From an uncultured Bacteroides sp. (GTDB lineage Bacteria > Bacteroidota > Bacteroidia > Bacteroidales > Bacteroidaceae), in NCBI RefSeq assembly GCF_902491285.1, contig NZ_CABUHK010000023.1, positions 3,853-67,852 of the forward strand: 64,000 nt of DNA, read 5' to 3'. Below are positions 1 to 10,284 of the stretch, piece after piece. A program made the translations under genes and the position numbers. The notes beneath the pieces are model-generated. The model worked only from the letters and a program-made list of their open reading frames with translations. It was not told the DNA's origin and made no database searches. How positions within the stretch are numbered: position 1 is the first letter of the stretch; the number at the start of each line of letters is the position of its first letter.

Positions 1-662
1 GTGTTGGTACAGTTACCGAAGCCCAGTTCGTCCATTTTGGACAACATGGCTTTTGCACGACGCAAAGCTTCCGGTTTACCTTGCGGGAGCAAGTTCAACT
101 GGCTGACCTTTGCAGAAACGAACAACATGGCAGAACCATTCTTACATGCAGCTACACAAGCACCGCAACCGATACAGGAAGCGGCATCCATAGCTTCGTC
201 AGCGATAGGTTTTGCAATCAGGATAGCGTTGGCATCCTGAGGAGCACCTGTGCGGACGCTTACATAGCCACCGGCCTGCATAATCTTGTCATAGGCAGTA
301 CGGTCTACCATCAAGTCCTTGATAACAGGGAACCCTGCCGAACGCCAAGGTTCAACAGTGATTGTGTCACCGTCGTTGAAACGGCGCATATAAATCTGGC
401 AAGTAGTAGCACCTGTTGCAGGACCGTGCGGATGTCCGTTGATATACAGGGAACACATACCGCAGATACCTTCGCGACAGTCATGGTCGAATACGATAGG
501 TTCTTTTCCATCGCTGATTAACTGTTCGTTCAGGATATCCAGCATTTCAAGGAATGAAGTATCACCGGGGATATCCTTCATTTGGTAGGTTTCAAAAGCA
601 CCTTTAGCCTTCGGGCCGGCCTGGCGCCATACCTTCAGTGTAAATGATATATTCTTATCCAT
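1..662 (-). CDS. frdB: Fumarate reductase/succinate dehydrogenase iron-sulfur subunit, partial
   Basis: Electron-transfer subunit passing electrons between the membrane cytochrome b and the flavoprotein active site during anaerobic fumarate respiration. The gene reads leftward from an ATG at 660-662 and is cut by the window edge, so the C-terminal end is missing. The translation shows the plant-type [2Fe-2S] cysteine cluster ([14 protein letters not shown], about residues 50-63) and then the first C-terminal cluster motif ([12 protein letters not shown]), followed by GFGNCTNT just before the edge, a very typical order for the family. It lies 36 bases downstream of frdA and is the last visible gene of a frdC-frdA-frdB operon. 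Identity is secure; whether the enzyme runs mainly as fumarate reductase is known for Bacteroides rather than visible here. Confidence 0.95.
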   Translation of the reverse strand, partial: MDKNISFTLKVWRQAGPKAKGAFETYQMKDIPGDTSFLEMLDILNEQLISDGKEPIVFDHDCREGICGMCSLYINGHPHGPATGATTCQIYMRRFNDGDTITVEPWRSAGFPVIKDLMVDRTAYDKIMQAGGYVSVRTGAPQDANAILIAKPIADEAMDAASCIGCGACVAACKNGSAMLFVSAKVSQLNLLPQGKPEALRRAKAMLSKMDELGFGNCTN

Positions 663-698
663 TTTCTTCTAATTCTTTTTAATGTTTAACTTCGCCGA

Positions 699-2678
699 TT
701 AGCTCTTGTAGTTACGGGTCTGAACCTTGATAGCTTCGTAAACCAACGGTTCTTTGTACAATACCGGAGCCTTTTCATCGTCGCCCTGATATTCCCAGCA
801 TGCTACGTAGAAGAAGTTTTCGTCATCACGTTTTGCTTCTCCTTCTTCGGTCTGGTATTCTTCGCGGAAGTGACCACCACAACTTTCGTTACGGTTCAAT
901 GCATCGTAAGCAACAAGCTCACCCATAGTGATGAAGTCGTACAGACGGATTGCTTTGTCAAGCTCTACGTTCATTCCTTCTTTAGAACCAGGGATAAACA
1001 GATTAGTTTCGAATTCCTTGCGGATTTCTTTCAGTGCGGCGATACCTTTCTTCAAGCCTTCTGCCGTACGTCCCATACCTACGTATTCCCACATGATGTG
1101 ACCCAGTTTCTTGTGGATAGAATCAACTGATTCCTTACCTTGGATGCTCATGAACTTGTCAATCTTAGCCTGAACTGCCTTTTCTGCTTCAGCAAATTCG
1201 GGAAGGTCAGTAGAGAAACGAGGAACAGTAATCTGGTCTGCCAGGTAGTTTTGGATAGTGTAAGGCAATACGAAGTAACCGTCAGCGAGACCTTGCATCA
1301 ATGCAGAAGCACCGAGGCGGTTTGCACCGTGGTCGGAGAAGTTACATTCACCGATAGCGAACAGTCCCTTGATAGTGGTTTGCAGTTCGTAGTCTACCCA
1401 GATACCACCCATTGTATAGTGGATAGCCGGATAAATCATCATCGGATTATAATATTTCACCCCATTGATTTCTTTTGCCAGTTCGCCCGGGTTGACATCA
1501 GTGATTTCTTCGTACATATCGAAGAGGTTACCGTAACGTTGAAGAACAACGTCAATGCCCAAACGGTTGATGGCTTCAGAGAAATCGAGGAATACAGCCA
1601 AGCCGGTATTGTTTACACCGAAACCTGCGTCGCAACGTTCTTTGGCGGCACGGCTGGCAACGTCACGCGGAACGAGGTTACCGAATGCCGGATAGCGGCG
1701 TTCCAAGTAATAGTCGCGGTCTTCTTCAGGAATATCGCTTCCTTTGATTTCGCCTTTTTGGAGTTTCACTGCGTCTTCTTTCTTCTTCGGAACCCAGATA
1801 CGACCGTCGTTACGGAGAGATTCGGACATCAGAGTCAGTTTGGACTGTTTGTCACCGTGTACCGGGATACAAGTCGGGTGAATCTGAACATATGCAGGGT
1901 TAGCGAATACAGCACCTTTGCGGTAACAAGAGATGGCAGCCGTACAGTTACAACCCATAGCGTTGGTAGACAGGAAGTAAGCGTTACCGTAACCACCGGT
2001 AGCGATAACTACGGCATGAGCGGCGAAACGTTCCAGTTTACCTGTGATTAAGTTTTTAGCGATGATACCGCGGGCACGTCCGTCAACGATGACAACGTCC
2101 TGCATTTCGTAACGTGTGTACAGTTTTACAGTACCTACGTTCACCTGGCGGCTCAGTGCGGAGTAGGCGCCCAGCAACAACTGCTGACCTGTCTGACCTT
2201 TAGCATAGAAAGTACGTGATACCTGGGCACCACCGAAAGAACGGTTGTCCAGCGTACCGCCGTATTCGCGGGCAAAGGGAACACCCTGAGCCACACATTG
2301 GTCGATGATAGCGTTGGATACTTCAGCCAGACGATATACGTTAGCTTCGCGGGCACGGTAGTCACCGCCTTTTACTGTATCGTAGAACAGACGGTAAACG
2401 GAGTCGCCATCATTTTGATAATTCTTAGCAGCATTGATACCACCCTGTGCAGCGATAGAGTGTGCACGGCGCGGAGAGTCCTGGATACAGAAGTTGAACA
2501 CTCTGAAACCCATTTCACCGAGTGAAGCAGCGGCAGAAGCACCTGCCAGACCCGTACCCACAACGATGATATCCAAACGACGCTTGTTAGCGGGGTTCAC
2601 CAATTTCTGGTGAGCTTTATAGTTAGTCCATTTCTCAGCCACTGGGCCTTCCGGAATCTTTGAATCTATCTTGATCAT
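699..2678 (-). CDS. frdA: Fumarate reductase/succinate dehydrogenase flavoprotein subunit
   Basis: Catalytic FAD subunit that reduces fumarate to succinate at the cytoplasmic face of the membrane. The 659-residue product has the dinucleotide-binding GTGLAG at residues 41-46 and the [11 protein letters not shown] segment, whose His73 is the expected covalent FAD attachment residue. Length and motif order match the long Bacteroidetes/epsilonproteobacterial type. It sits between the cytochrome b gene (37 bases upstream) and frdB (36 bases downstream) in one operon. A 303-residue frame on the opposite strand (1140-2051) is an antisense shadow. Nothing looks damaged. Confidence 0.97.
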   Translation of the reverse strand: MIKIDSKIPEGPVAEKWTNYKAHQKLVNPANKRRLDIIVVGTGLAGASAAASLGEMGFRVFNFCIQDSPRRAHSIAAQGGINAAKNYQNDGDSVYRLFYDTVKGGDYRAREANVYRLAEVSNAIIDQCVAQGVPFAREYGGTLDNRSFGGAQVSRTFYAKGQTGQQLLLGAYSALSRQVNVGTVKLYTRYEMQDVVIVDGRARGIIAKNLITGKLERFAAHAVVIATGGYGNAYFLSTNAMGCNCTAAISCYRKGAVFANPAYVQIHPTCIPVHGDKQSKLTLMSESLRNDGRIWVPKKKEDAVKLQKGEIKGSDIPEEDRDYYLERRYPAFGNLVPRDVASRAAKERCDAGFGVNNTGLAVFLDFSEAINRLGIDVVLQRYGNLFDMYEEITDVNPGELAKEINGVKYYNPMMIYPAIHYTMGGIWVDYELQTTIKGLFAIGECNFSDHGANRLGASALMQGLADGYFVLPYTIQNYLADQITVPRFSTDLPEFAEAEKAVQAKIDKFMSIQGKESVDSIHKKLGHIMWEYVGMGRTAEGLKKGIAALKEIRKEFETNLFIPGSKEGMNVELDKAIRLYDFITMGELVAYDALNRNESCGGHFREEYQTEEGEAKRDDENFFYVACWEYQGDDEKAPVLYKEPLVYEAIKVQTRNYKS

Positions 2679-2715
2679 AATATTATTTACAATTTAATCA
2701 TTTACAATATCCTAT

Positions 2716-3420
2716 TTAGCAAGCACCGCCGCAAATCAGCGTTTTCACGAAGAATACCACTACTACGAGGGCGAAACCGAGTACAACAATTGTAGAGTAG
2801 ATGTTGGAGATGCATTTCCAACGGCTAATCCATACTTTGTTGTTCCATCCCAGTGATTGCATGGAGCTCCAGAAACCGTGAGTCAGGTGGAACCACAGCG
2901 CAAACAGCCAAACGAGGTAAAGAACTACGTAAACCGGGCAGGAGAAAGTCTGCTGGATGTGATAAGCGCCGTTAGCGGCATAAGCCAGCGTCAGTGTGTC
3001 GGCGTGCATGCCCATGTTGTGCATCAGTTCCGGCAACTGCATTTTTGCCCAGAAATTGAAGAGGTGCAGGCCAAGACCTACGATTACGATAATACCCAAC
3101 ACCAGCATGTTCTGGGAAGCCCATTCTACAGTTTTAGGCTTGTCGGTCACTGCATAGCGTTCGCTACCACGCGCTCTGCGATTCTGCATTGTCAGCCAGA
3201 ATGCGTAGATGATGTGAATGATGAAAAGAGCAGCCAATCCTGCGGTAGCCACTAACGCATACCAGTTTGCTCCCAGGAATTCACAGATCATGTTGTAACC
3301 ATCAGCCGAGATGATTGCAACCAAGTTCATCGCCATGTGAAATGTTAGAAACAGGACAAGGGCGATACCGGTAACGCTCATCACCACTTTCCTTCCTACA
3401 GATGAATTACTTAACCACAT
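2716..3420 (-). CDS. frdC: Fumarate reductase/succinate dehydrogenase cytochrome b subunit
   Basis: Membrane anchor that carries haem b and links the quinone pool to the iron-sulfur subunit. The 234-residue protein has about five hydrophobic helices, with histidines placed at helix ends (HMAMNL, HIIYAF, HLFNFW, HLTHGFWSS), as in the diheme or monoheme cytochrome b558 group. It is the first gene of the operon, and a good Bacteroides promoter lies about 70 bases upstream. The symbol frdC follows the operon order; sdhC is an equally used name. Confidence 0.93.
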   Translation of the reverse strand: MWLSNSSVGRKVVMSVTGIALVLFLTFHMAMNLVAIISADGYNMICEFLGANWYALVATAGLAALFIIHIIYAFWLTMQNRRARGSERYAVTDKPKTVEWASQNMLVLGIIVIVGLGLHLFNFWAKMQLPELMHNMGMHADTLTLAYAANGAYHIQQTFSCPVYVVLYLVWLFALWFHLTHGFWSSMQSLGWNNKVWISRWKCISNIYSTIVVLGFALVVVVFFVKTLICGGAC

Positions 3421-3489
3421 AAATGATTGAATTTAAATTATTTAATTGTTAGAACTAAAATTTCGACGTTTTACACCTCTTACAGTCTG

Positions 3490-3521
3490 CAAAAATAGGG
3501 GAAATAGATTGATTGAGCAAG
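3490..3521 (-). promoter_or_regulatory. Predicted promoter of the fumarate reductase operon
   Basis: On the minus strand the -7 box is TATTTTTG (3490-3497), preceded by 20 bases and a TTG -33 element (3518-3520). This fits the Bacteroides sigma factor consensus and gives a 5' leader of about 60-65 bases before the cytochrome b start. Confidence 0.65.
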
Positions 3522-3540
3522 GAATTAAAGAAATAATTCC

Positions 3541-4413
3541 TTAATCGGCAATCTTTCCGATTTTTTCACCGCTGGCTGCCTTCTTGCGCAGCGCGCGGGG
3601 AGTGTCGCCAAAAGAGTCTTTGCAGAAGTGCGCAAAGTGGGACAGGGAATCGAATCCGTATCGGTTGCAGATTTCCGTTATGCGCATTTTAGTGTGTTGA
3701 AGGTCTTCCAGGATACCTTCTCGCTTCTTCTCCAGTATCCATTCGTACACAGGTACACCGTAGAGGTTCTTGAAAAGCCGGCGGAAAGTAGTGGTGGTAT
3801 AACCGCCCAGATGTGCAAATTCTTCCACGTTCTTCACAGTGCTGTAATTTTGCATCACGAAGTAATGGAAACTTTCCGTGTAGGTGCTGATAGGGTAGAA
3901 GAAAGAACTTAATTGCGGCAAGGGGTAGAAGTTGGTAATCAGGAAAACCAGCTCTTTGCACTTCAGCTCAATGTATTTGCTGCAAGGGGATTCCTCATTG
4001 AGGAATTCAGGCATACTGGTGATTAGATGAAAGAGTCTTTCGCTCATAATCATCGGAGTATAGGTGAGAGGGGCTTCTGCTTGTTCCATCACTTCCTTGT
4101 AACGGTCTTCGCAAAGCAACGGCAGTTCGTTGAACCAGTACACAATGTATTCGACATCTGTAAGTGCCAGGAGTTCTATCTTTGAGCCGATGGCTTGCAG
4201 GATGAACTGTTTTTCACGCAATATGTTTCCCGGATATTCTTCGCTATTGATAAGCAGCTCGCCTTTTATCATAAAAATCATACAGTTTTGCGTACACTTA
4301 TCCTTCGGGATATGCTCTCCCTTAGGTAAGTTTTTATGTGCAAGGATGTTCTCTGCGGCTCTGGGGCATCCTTCACAGTTTGTATATTGTATGCAAAAAG
4401 AATCTCCTGGCAT
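3541..4413 (-). CDS. AraC-family transcriptional regulator with a cysteine-rich N-terminus
   Basis: A 290-residue DNA-binding regulator. The C-terminal third has the two-helix AraC pattern (HLGGYTTTTFRRLFK, then ITEICNRYGFDSLSHFAHFC and GDTPRALR). The N-terminal part resembles the cupin-like sensor domain of Bacteroides AraC proteins (IKGELLINSEEYPG). Unusually, five cysteines fall in the first 44 residues (C7, C13, C16, C40, C44), which could bind a metal or sense redox state; that is inference. It lies 120 bases upstream of the fumarate reductase operon on the same strand and may have its own promoter (TATCTTTG, 4448-4455). Its targets are unknown; control of frd is only suggested by position. 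Confidence 0.88.
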   Translation of the reverse strand: MPGDSFCIQYTNCEGCPRAAENILAHKNLPKGEHIPKDKCTQNCMIFMIKGELLINSEEYPGNILREKQFILQAIGSKIELLALTDVEYIVYWFNELPLLCEDRYKEVMEQAEAPLTYTPMIMSERLFHLITSMPEFLNEESPCSKYIELKCKELVFLITNFYPLPQLSSFFYPISTYTESFHYFVMQNYSTVKNVEEFAHLGGYTTTTFRRLFKNLYGVPVYEWILEKKREGILEDLQHTKMRITEICNRYGFDSLSHFAHFCKDSFGDTPRALRKKAASGEKIGKIAD

Positions 4414-4490
4414 GAGTTTTATTTCATGAATTGTTATCTTCGGGGAACAAAGATAAGCTTTTTTGCGGAAAATGAAATGTTTTCTTGTAT

Positions 4491-7400
4491 TTATGTTTCA
4501 GTGAAATGTTTTATATGATTCTTGATTTGTTTCAGATAATCCGAAGGAGAAACACCGAACTCATCTTTAAAACATTGGCGGAAATATCCTGTACTGTTCA
4601 TTCCTACCTTGTAAGCAATTTCGGAAATGTTGTATTTTCCTTCAAGTAATAAGCGTTCCGCATTCTCCATTTTTACTTTTCGGATGTATTCATTGGTCGA
4701 CAGTCCGGTCAACGCTTTCATTTTCCGGTAAAGGGTAGAACTACTCATACACATCTTATCTGAAAGGTAAGTGATATCAATCTTTTCCGAAGAAAGGTTC
4801 TCTTCAATTAATAGTGTAATCCTTCCGATAAATTCATTGTCAAGTTTACTCAGCGCTTCGGTAATCAGCGTACGTTTCTCATTTAAGGCTGTATGACTGT
4901 TTGGAGTAGGCTGCGACTGGAATTGTGCAACCAGTTTCTTCCTTGATTCAAGCAGATTATTGATGCGGCTGCGCAGCAACGAAGCACTGAACGGCTTCGT
5001 CAGATAAGAATCTGCCCCTACCTCGTATCCTTCTTCCTTGTCCTGCAAGGAATCTTTCGCGGTCAACAGTATGATAGGAATATGGCTTGTACGTACATCA
5101 TCTTTCAACTGCCGGCATAGCGTGATACCGTCCATGACAGGCATCATAATATCGCTGACTATAATATCGGGAATATGGTCGAGAGCCTGTTGTTTCCCTT
5201 CTTCGCCATTGTTGGCTGTGATGACTTCAAAAGAATCTGAGAAAGACTCGGCAATGTAGTTTTGTATTTCCTCATTATCTTCTACAATCAACAGGATAGG
5301 TTTGCCGCTATCCATTGCTGCATCCTGTATATCTTTCGAGACAGCATCCCGCCTTTCTTCCTTTTCAGCCAGTTCTGTTGAATCGGTGTGTAACGCATTT
5401 GGGTAGATATTATCCGTCAGCAGACTGATATAGAAAGTACTCCCTTCGTTTTGCGTACTCTCAACGCGAATTTCCCCTTCATGCAGTTCCACGAGATTTC
5501 TGACCAAAGCTAGTCCGATACCTGTTCCGGACGCCTGATGCGAACCGCTTTCCTGATAATAACGGTCGAAAATATGCGGCAGAGCCTCGGCTGAAATTCC
5601 GTATCCGGTATCGCTGACTTTAATCTCCGTATAAGCCACTTCATTGCGTGCCGTTTGATAAAGACTCAGTGTGATGCATCCCTGTTCTGTATATTTGATA
5701 GCATTGGAAATCAGATTATCCAGAATAATGGTAACGATTTCCTTGTCAAAGAAAAGAAGCATCTCCTCTTTCTCTATCTGAATCCGGAAGTCAATCTTTG
5801 TTTTCTGGTTGAGTTCCTTGTATTTAAGCCCTGTCTCGTAGATTAGGGGGGCGATATTGCCTTTGCAGACACATAATTTCTTGTTCTGTGTCTCCGTCTT
5901 GCGGAACTCCAATATCTGATTAATCAGATTGAGCAACCGGAGTGCACTTTGATGAATGACGGACAGCTTCTGCGCCTGTTTTACCGGAAGAGACTGGTCT
6001 TTCTGCATATCTTCCAAAGGCCCGAGGATTAATGTCAGCGGTGTGCGCAGTTCATGGGTGATATTCGTGTAGAAACGCAGGCGTTCCACATTCAACTCCT
6101 GTTCTTGTTCGTGATTCTTCTTCTCCAGTGTATAGAGGCTTTCTAAATCCAGCTTCTTTTTGTAAGCGTGCAGAATAAGATAGATGATACTGACAGATAC
6201 CAGTATGTAGACCAACTTCGCCCACCACGTCAGCCAGATGGGTGGATTAATCCGGATGGTGAGCGAAGTAGCTTCGCCCGGCCATTCTTGATTATGCACC
6301 CGCGCTTTGATAAGGAATTCATATTTCCCCGGCGGGATATTCCGGAAAGTGACGCTGTTGTTCTCGTTGACTGTGTACCATGAGTTTTCGAGTCCTTTCA
6401 GCATATAGGCATACTCCATTTGGTTGACAAGGGAGTAGTTCTGTACATTGAATGTCAGGCTGAATGTATTTTGGGCATGGGTCAATTCCACTTCTTTTCC
6501 TTCCAACAGTGAGACAAAGGTGTCATTGCTTTCCTGATTATCCAGCCGCTCGAATATTTTCATTTCCGTGATGATGATTGGCGGCGTTTTAAGTTCGCTC
6601 ATTGTGATGTTGGGAGTAAAGCAGCACACCCCGTTGATAGAACCGAAATAGATAGCCCCGTCCATATTCCTTGCTACACTGGCACTCATAAAACTTCCGG
6701 CAGGCACATCGTCCGAGTGACCGTAATAATAGAAACAATCTTTTTCTGTCACATAGCAGCCGATACCTTTGTTACTGCTGAACCAGATATTTCCCGTTTC
6801 GTCTTCGGTGATAGCTTGGATACACGTATTGACAAGACCGTCTTTGCGTTGATAAGTCTTGTAATCCAAATCGTTCATAGGATTGAAACATACCAGCCCG
6901 TCTCCGGTAGCTATCCACATTCTTTTTTGTTTGTCCCGGTAGATTTGATTGATAGTGTTGGAGCAGAAACCTTCTCTTTGAATATACTTCCTTATTAAGT
7001 GGAAGTCCGGTGAATAAACCCCCATTCCATCGCCGAATGTGCCAATCCAGAAGCGTCCTTTCTCGTCCTGTGCGATACTCCGGATGAAATTGCCATGCAG
7101 CTCACTGTTGCCGGTGTGGTAATGTTGAATGACTTTCATATTGTCGGGATTGTAGACGAATATCCCTTCACTGCATCCTATCCAGATACGGTGCTGGCTG
7201 TCTTCGTAAAAGGTGCGGACATCCAGATTGGATTTCCCCATTGGGGAGATTGAACGGAATGCCTTTACACGGGTGTTATAATAGCTGATACTTCCTTGAA
7301 AAGCACCGAACCATAGATTGTCTCTGGAATCACGGAAAGCGGTCAGAACAGAGTTTGCCTGTAAATCTCCTGTTTCCTTTTTATATATGGCAATCCGTTT

Positions 7401-8639
7401 GTTATTCTTAAACACATTGATTCCGCTACCGTCCGTACCTATCCACAGACGTCCTTGGCTATCGGCGCAGATACTGCTTACCACCTTATTGTTCAGACTG
7501 TTCTCATTGTCGTGGATAGGAGAATAATCAATAGTCGTGAATAAAGGGGGCTCACTGCTGATAAAGTTGATTCCGCCGCCCCATGTCCCAATCCAAATGT
7601 TATTGAAAGAGTCCTGATAGATATACCGCACACTGGCATTGGAAAGGCTGCGGTTATCGTCCCCTTCCCGTAGAAATTCGAAAGTAATCTGTTTGGGTGA
7701 AAAGAACTGGCTCTGCTTCAGGTCGAGTATGGCGATACCGTTCAATTCGGACGCAATCCATAATTTATTATCATTCAGTTGCTTGATAGAGAAGATGCGG
7801 CTGGAGAGTGTACCATGTTTGTCGTTCGGATTCTGACGGAAGGTTATAAAGTTTTGGGTCGTGGCATTATAGAGGGCCAGACCGTTGTCTGTCCCAAGCC
7901 ATATATTTCCGTTATTGTCTTTTAGTATAGTCCGTACATCATTCCCAGGCAGGCTGTTGGGATTGTCCGGTTCATTTTTGAAGTTCCTTACACTCTTGTC
8001 TTTCAAGGAAAGTATGCTGAAACCTCCGTTCACATGTCCGATATAAAGATTGTCGTCTCCACCATCTAATACGGTCCATGTCTGTTCGCAGCCTAATGCC
8101 GGAACGGTTGTCTTGTTGTAATGCGTGAACTGTCCGGTGGTAGTATTGAGATAGTCTATGCCTCTATAATAAGTACTTATCCATAATCCGTCCATACTTT
8201 CTGTGGAAGCGGCTATATCCGTGACATCGTTTGTTATCAGGCTATGCGGATTCTGCGGGTCATGCTGATAAGCGGTAAATGTCAGCGAATGATAATTGTA
8301 GGCATTTAACCCGTCACGTTGCGTAGCAATCCATACAATGGGACGTTCCGGGTCGGCATATATCCGGTTAAGTTCATTCCCGGTGATACTTTGGGAATTC
8401 TTGGACGGGTCGTTCTTATAAAAGGTGATGAAACGGGTGCCGTCAAACTTATTGAGCCCTTCTTCCGTGGCAAACCACAGGAACCCTTGCTTGTCCTGCG
8501 CGATACTGACTACATAATTATTAGAAAGTCCTTGCTCAATACCCAACCGTTTTACAGAATAAGGTTGCGCTGTCAGTTGGGAGACTGATAATAAAGACAG
8601 GAAAAGAAATAAAGTGCCAAACGCAATGTGTTTTCTCAT
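4491..8639 (-). CDS. Hybrid two-component system sensor/regulator (PUL1 regulator)
   Basis: A single-protein signalling system of 1382 residues that detects a glycan fragment in the periplasm and switches on PUL transcription. In order: signal peptide; periplasmic beta-propeller repeats (many GNIWLGT/GRLWIGT-type motifs) and a Y_Y_Y domain; one membrane helix near residues 800-822; histidine kinase with ITHELRTPL (His about 862) and the ATP-binding boxes (GTGIGLALV); receiver domain with SDIMMPVMDG (Asp about 1163); and a C-terminal AraC-type helix-turn-helix. It is divergent from the PUL1 genes beginning at 8857, the usual arrangement for a cognate regulator. The sensor ligand cannot be read from sequence. 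Confidence 0.95.
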   Translation of the reverse strand: MRKHIAFGTLFLFLSLLSVSQLTAQPYSVKRLGIEQGLSNNYVVSIAQDKQGFLWFATEEGLNKFDGTRFITFYKNDPSKNSQSITGNELNRIYADPERPIVWIATQRDGLNAYNYHSLTFTAYQHDPQNPHSLITNDVTDIAASTESMDGLWISTYYRGIDYLNTTTGQFTHYNKTTVPALGCEQTWTVLDGGDDNLYIGHVNGGFSILSLKDKSVRNFKNEPDNPNSLPGNDVRTILKDNNGNIWLGTDNGLALYNATTQNFITFRQNPNDKHGTLSSRIFSIKQLNDNKLWIASELNGIAILDLKQSQFFSPKQITFEFLREGDDNRSLSNASVRYIYQDSFNNIWIGTWGGGINFISSEPPLFTTIDYSPIHDNENSLNNKVVSSICADSQGRLWIGTDGSGINVFKNNKRIAIYKKETGDLQANSVLTAFRDSRDNLWFGAFQGSISYYNTRVKAFRSISPMGKSNLDVRTFYEDSQHRIWIGCSEGIFVYNPDNMKVIQHYHTGNSELHGNFIRSIAQDEKGRFWIGTFGDGMGVYSPDFHLIRKYIQREGFCSNTINQIYRDKQKRMWIATGDGLVCFNPMNDLDYKTYQRKDGLVNTCIQAITEDETGNIWFSSNKGIGCYVTEKDCFYYYGHSDDVPAGSFMSASVARNMDGAIYFGSINGVCCFTPNITMSELKTPPIIITEMKIFERLDNQESNDTFVSLLEGKEVELTHAQNTFSLTFNVQNYSLVNQMEYAYMLKGLENSWYTVNENNSVTFRNIPPGKYEFLIKARVHNQEWPGEATSLTIRINPPIWLTWWAKLVYILVSVSIIYLILHAYKKKLDLESLYTLEKKNHEQEQELNVERLRFYTNITHELRTPLTLILGPLEDMQKDQSLPVKQAQKLSVIHQSALRLLNLINQILEFRKTETQNKKLCVCKGNIAPLIYETGLKYKELNQKTKIDFRIQIEKEEMLLFFDKEIVTIILDNLISNAIKYTEQGCITLSLYQTARNEVAYTEIKVSDTGYGISAEALPHIFDRYYQESGSHQASGTGIGLALVRNLVELHEGEIRVESTQNEGSTFYISLLTDNIYPNALHTDSTELAEKEERRDAVSKDIQDAAMDSGKPILLIVEDNEEIQNYIAESFSDSFEVITANNGEEGKQQALDHIPDIIVSDIMMPVMDGITLCRQLKDDVRTSHIPIILLTAKDSLQDKEEGYEVGADSYLTKPFSASLLRSRINNLLESRKKLVAQFQSQPTPNSHTALNEKRTLITEALSKLDNEFIGRITLLIEENLSSEKIDITYLSDKMCMSSSTLYRKMKALTGLSTNEYIRKVKMENAERLLLEGKYNISEIAYKVGMNSTGYFRQCFKDEFGVSPSDYLKQIKNHIKHFTET

Positions 8640-8775
8640 AACTCGTGCCTATTCGTTTCATTTACAGGTTCAAAAATAGGAATAAATATTTTATTTAGCG
8701 TATGTAAATCGTGCATTGCATGATTTGTGATGCTTCTCTGCATGATTTTTATCTGTTTTTATAATAGGAATGGTC

Positions 8776-8783
8776 TAAATTTG
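8776..8783 (+). promoter_or_regulatory. Probable -7 box of the PUL1 promoter
   Basis: TAAATTTG matches the Bacteroides TAnnTTTG element and would start a transcript roughly 65 bases before the first PUL1 gene. No good -33 element is present, as expected for a promoter that needs an activator such as the adjacent hybrid regulator. The rest of the 217-base divergent spacer (8640-8856) is AT-rich, and I see no other clear signal in it. Confidence 0.45.
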
Positions 8784-8856
8784 TGATGTCGATTTAAAAT
8801 ATTCATATATAGATAAATCGTACTAAGACAATATTAATCATTAAATACTAATTATT

Positions 8857-10263
8857 ATGAAAGCTAAATTGTTGCATGGCACGGTTTTGTGGACTTTCCT
8901 TTCGGCTACGGCCTTATTGGTTGGATGCAGTGATGATAAAGACTACAAAGATGTAGATGGACAGTCTCCAACTCTTGAATTAACTTCCGGACATATCCGT
9001 ACTTTGACAGGATATGAATTTAAAATTACCGGTAAGATAGCGGATAAGGACGGTATCCGTTCAATTAGATTACAATCTGATGAACTTTATCTGGATAAAA
9101 CGATTGAATTGCTGGCTCTTTATTCTGAACCATTGTATGAATATAACCTGAATTATGGTTTCACTATTCCTGAGAAGACTAAAGGGGAGAGTTTCAGTGT
9201 AAAGATAACTGTAACCGACCTGGGCGGACGCACTGTAGAGGATGATGTATTGATAACAATGGATGGTGATTATACAGAGCCGGTTTTAAAACCTTCTATC
9301 GGTCTTCTGAGTGATAATATAAATATTGTATTATCTGAAGGAACTTCTAAAACTTTCTGGTTTACAGCGGAGGATAATAAAGAATTGGATTATCTGGAGT
9401 TGGCTGTCCCCAATTTGGATATTTTGGAACATGTAGATGTTGAAGGAGAAGATTTGAAAAAAGGAACATTGAAAACTACCATAGTCTTTCCTTCTGACAA
9501 AACAGGGACTTACACTTTAGTAATACGTGCTGTTGATGCTTTGGGCAATGTTGCGGAGAAGAATTATTCAGTACTTGTTTCCAGAGTGAAAGATTATGAG
9601 AACATGTATTTGGTTGATTTTGAGGGAACAGATACTAAGTTGCTTACAGGGAATGACGTATGGGGAGTTCCAATGCCCATAGAACGTGTTGCAAACTTTA
9701 CTTATAAGGCTCGTTGCTATTCACCTGCGGCAAATACTCCGATTCGTTTTATTACAAGTAAATATAGTTTTAGTATCTGCTTTGGTGACGATATAAATAA
9801 TCCGGGAAAATTAACAGGTATCTCTGGAGATATACAACCGATTATTTTGCCGGAAAAGGGTTATTATGAAATAAACTTCAATACTGAAGAGGGAGTTTAT
9901 GAAGTAGAAGCTTATGATCCGGGAGTACCGGTGATTGACGGACTCAAAATGGGCTTTGTCGGTGGATGGTTTGATAATGCCAAAGGCTGGGACGGACCTA
10001 AAAATGTGTATGAATTGACTCAGGATTCTGATAATCCACATTGTCTTACCGCTGAACTGACTTGGAGTAAACAAGACTCTTTTGATGTAACAATAACTCC
10101 TTATAGTGCAGCGGGTGACTGGTTGGAACCCGGCTGGCGGTTTGATGGTAAAAATGAATCATTTGCAACAGGTGTCAATGACTCATCGAAAAAGGTGCCG
10201 GTAGGTACATACACTTTTATCTTTGATACACATCTTGTTCAGTCTAAGTTGTTGAAGAAATAA
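8857..10263 (+). CDS. PUL1 surface lipoprotein, probable glycan-binding protein
   Basis: A 468-residue lipoprotein whose signal ends in a lipobox (ALLVGCSDD). The middle contains Ig/cadherin-like beta segments of the type seen in surface glycan-binding proteins (KITVTDLGGRTVEDDV, VIRAVDALGNVAEKNYSV); the C-terminal third resembles SusE/SusF-like carbohydrate-binding modules. It would sit on the outer surface and help capture the PUL1 substrate. It is the first gene of the PUL, ahead of susC; in many PULs this gene type follows susD. The spacing to susC is 21 bases. No enzyme motif was seen. Function by position and architecture only. Confidence 0.75.
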   Translation: MKAKLLHGTVLWTFLSATALLVGCSDDKDYKDVDGQSPTLELTSGHIRTLTGYEFKITGKIADKDGIRSIRLQSDELYLDKTIELLALYSEPLYEYNLNYGFTIPEKTKGESFSVKITVTDLGGRTVEDDVLITMDGDYTEPVLKPSIGLLSDNINIVLSEGTSKTFWFTAEDNKELDYLELAVPNLDILEHVDVEGEDLKKGTLKTTIVFPSDKTGTYTLVIRAVDALGNVAEKNYSVLVSRVKDYENMYLVDFEGTDTKLLTGNDVWGVPMPIERVANFTYKARCYSPAANTPIRFITSKYSFSICFGDDINNPGKLTGISGDIQPIILPEKGYYEINFNTEEGVYEVEAYDPGVPVIDGLKMGFVGGWFDNAKGWDGPKNVYELTQDSDNPHCLTAELTWSKQDSFDVTITPYSAAGDWLEPGWRFDGKNESFATGVNDSSKKVPVGTYTFIFDTHLVQSKLLKK

Positions 10264-10284
10264 TTAAAATAATGCTATAAAAAC

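Noticed and set aside
81..521. 146-residue plus-strand frame near the left edge
   Set aside because: Antisense to frdB, which shows both iron-sulfur cluster motifs.
1140..2051. 303-residue open frame on the plus strand
   Set aside because: It lies fully antisense to frdA and its translation is an artefact of frdA codon bias; no family features or start context.
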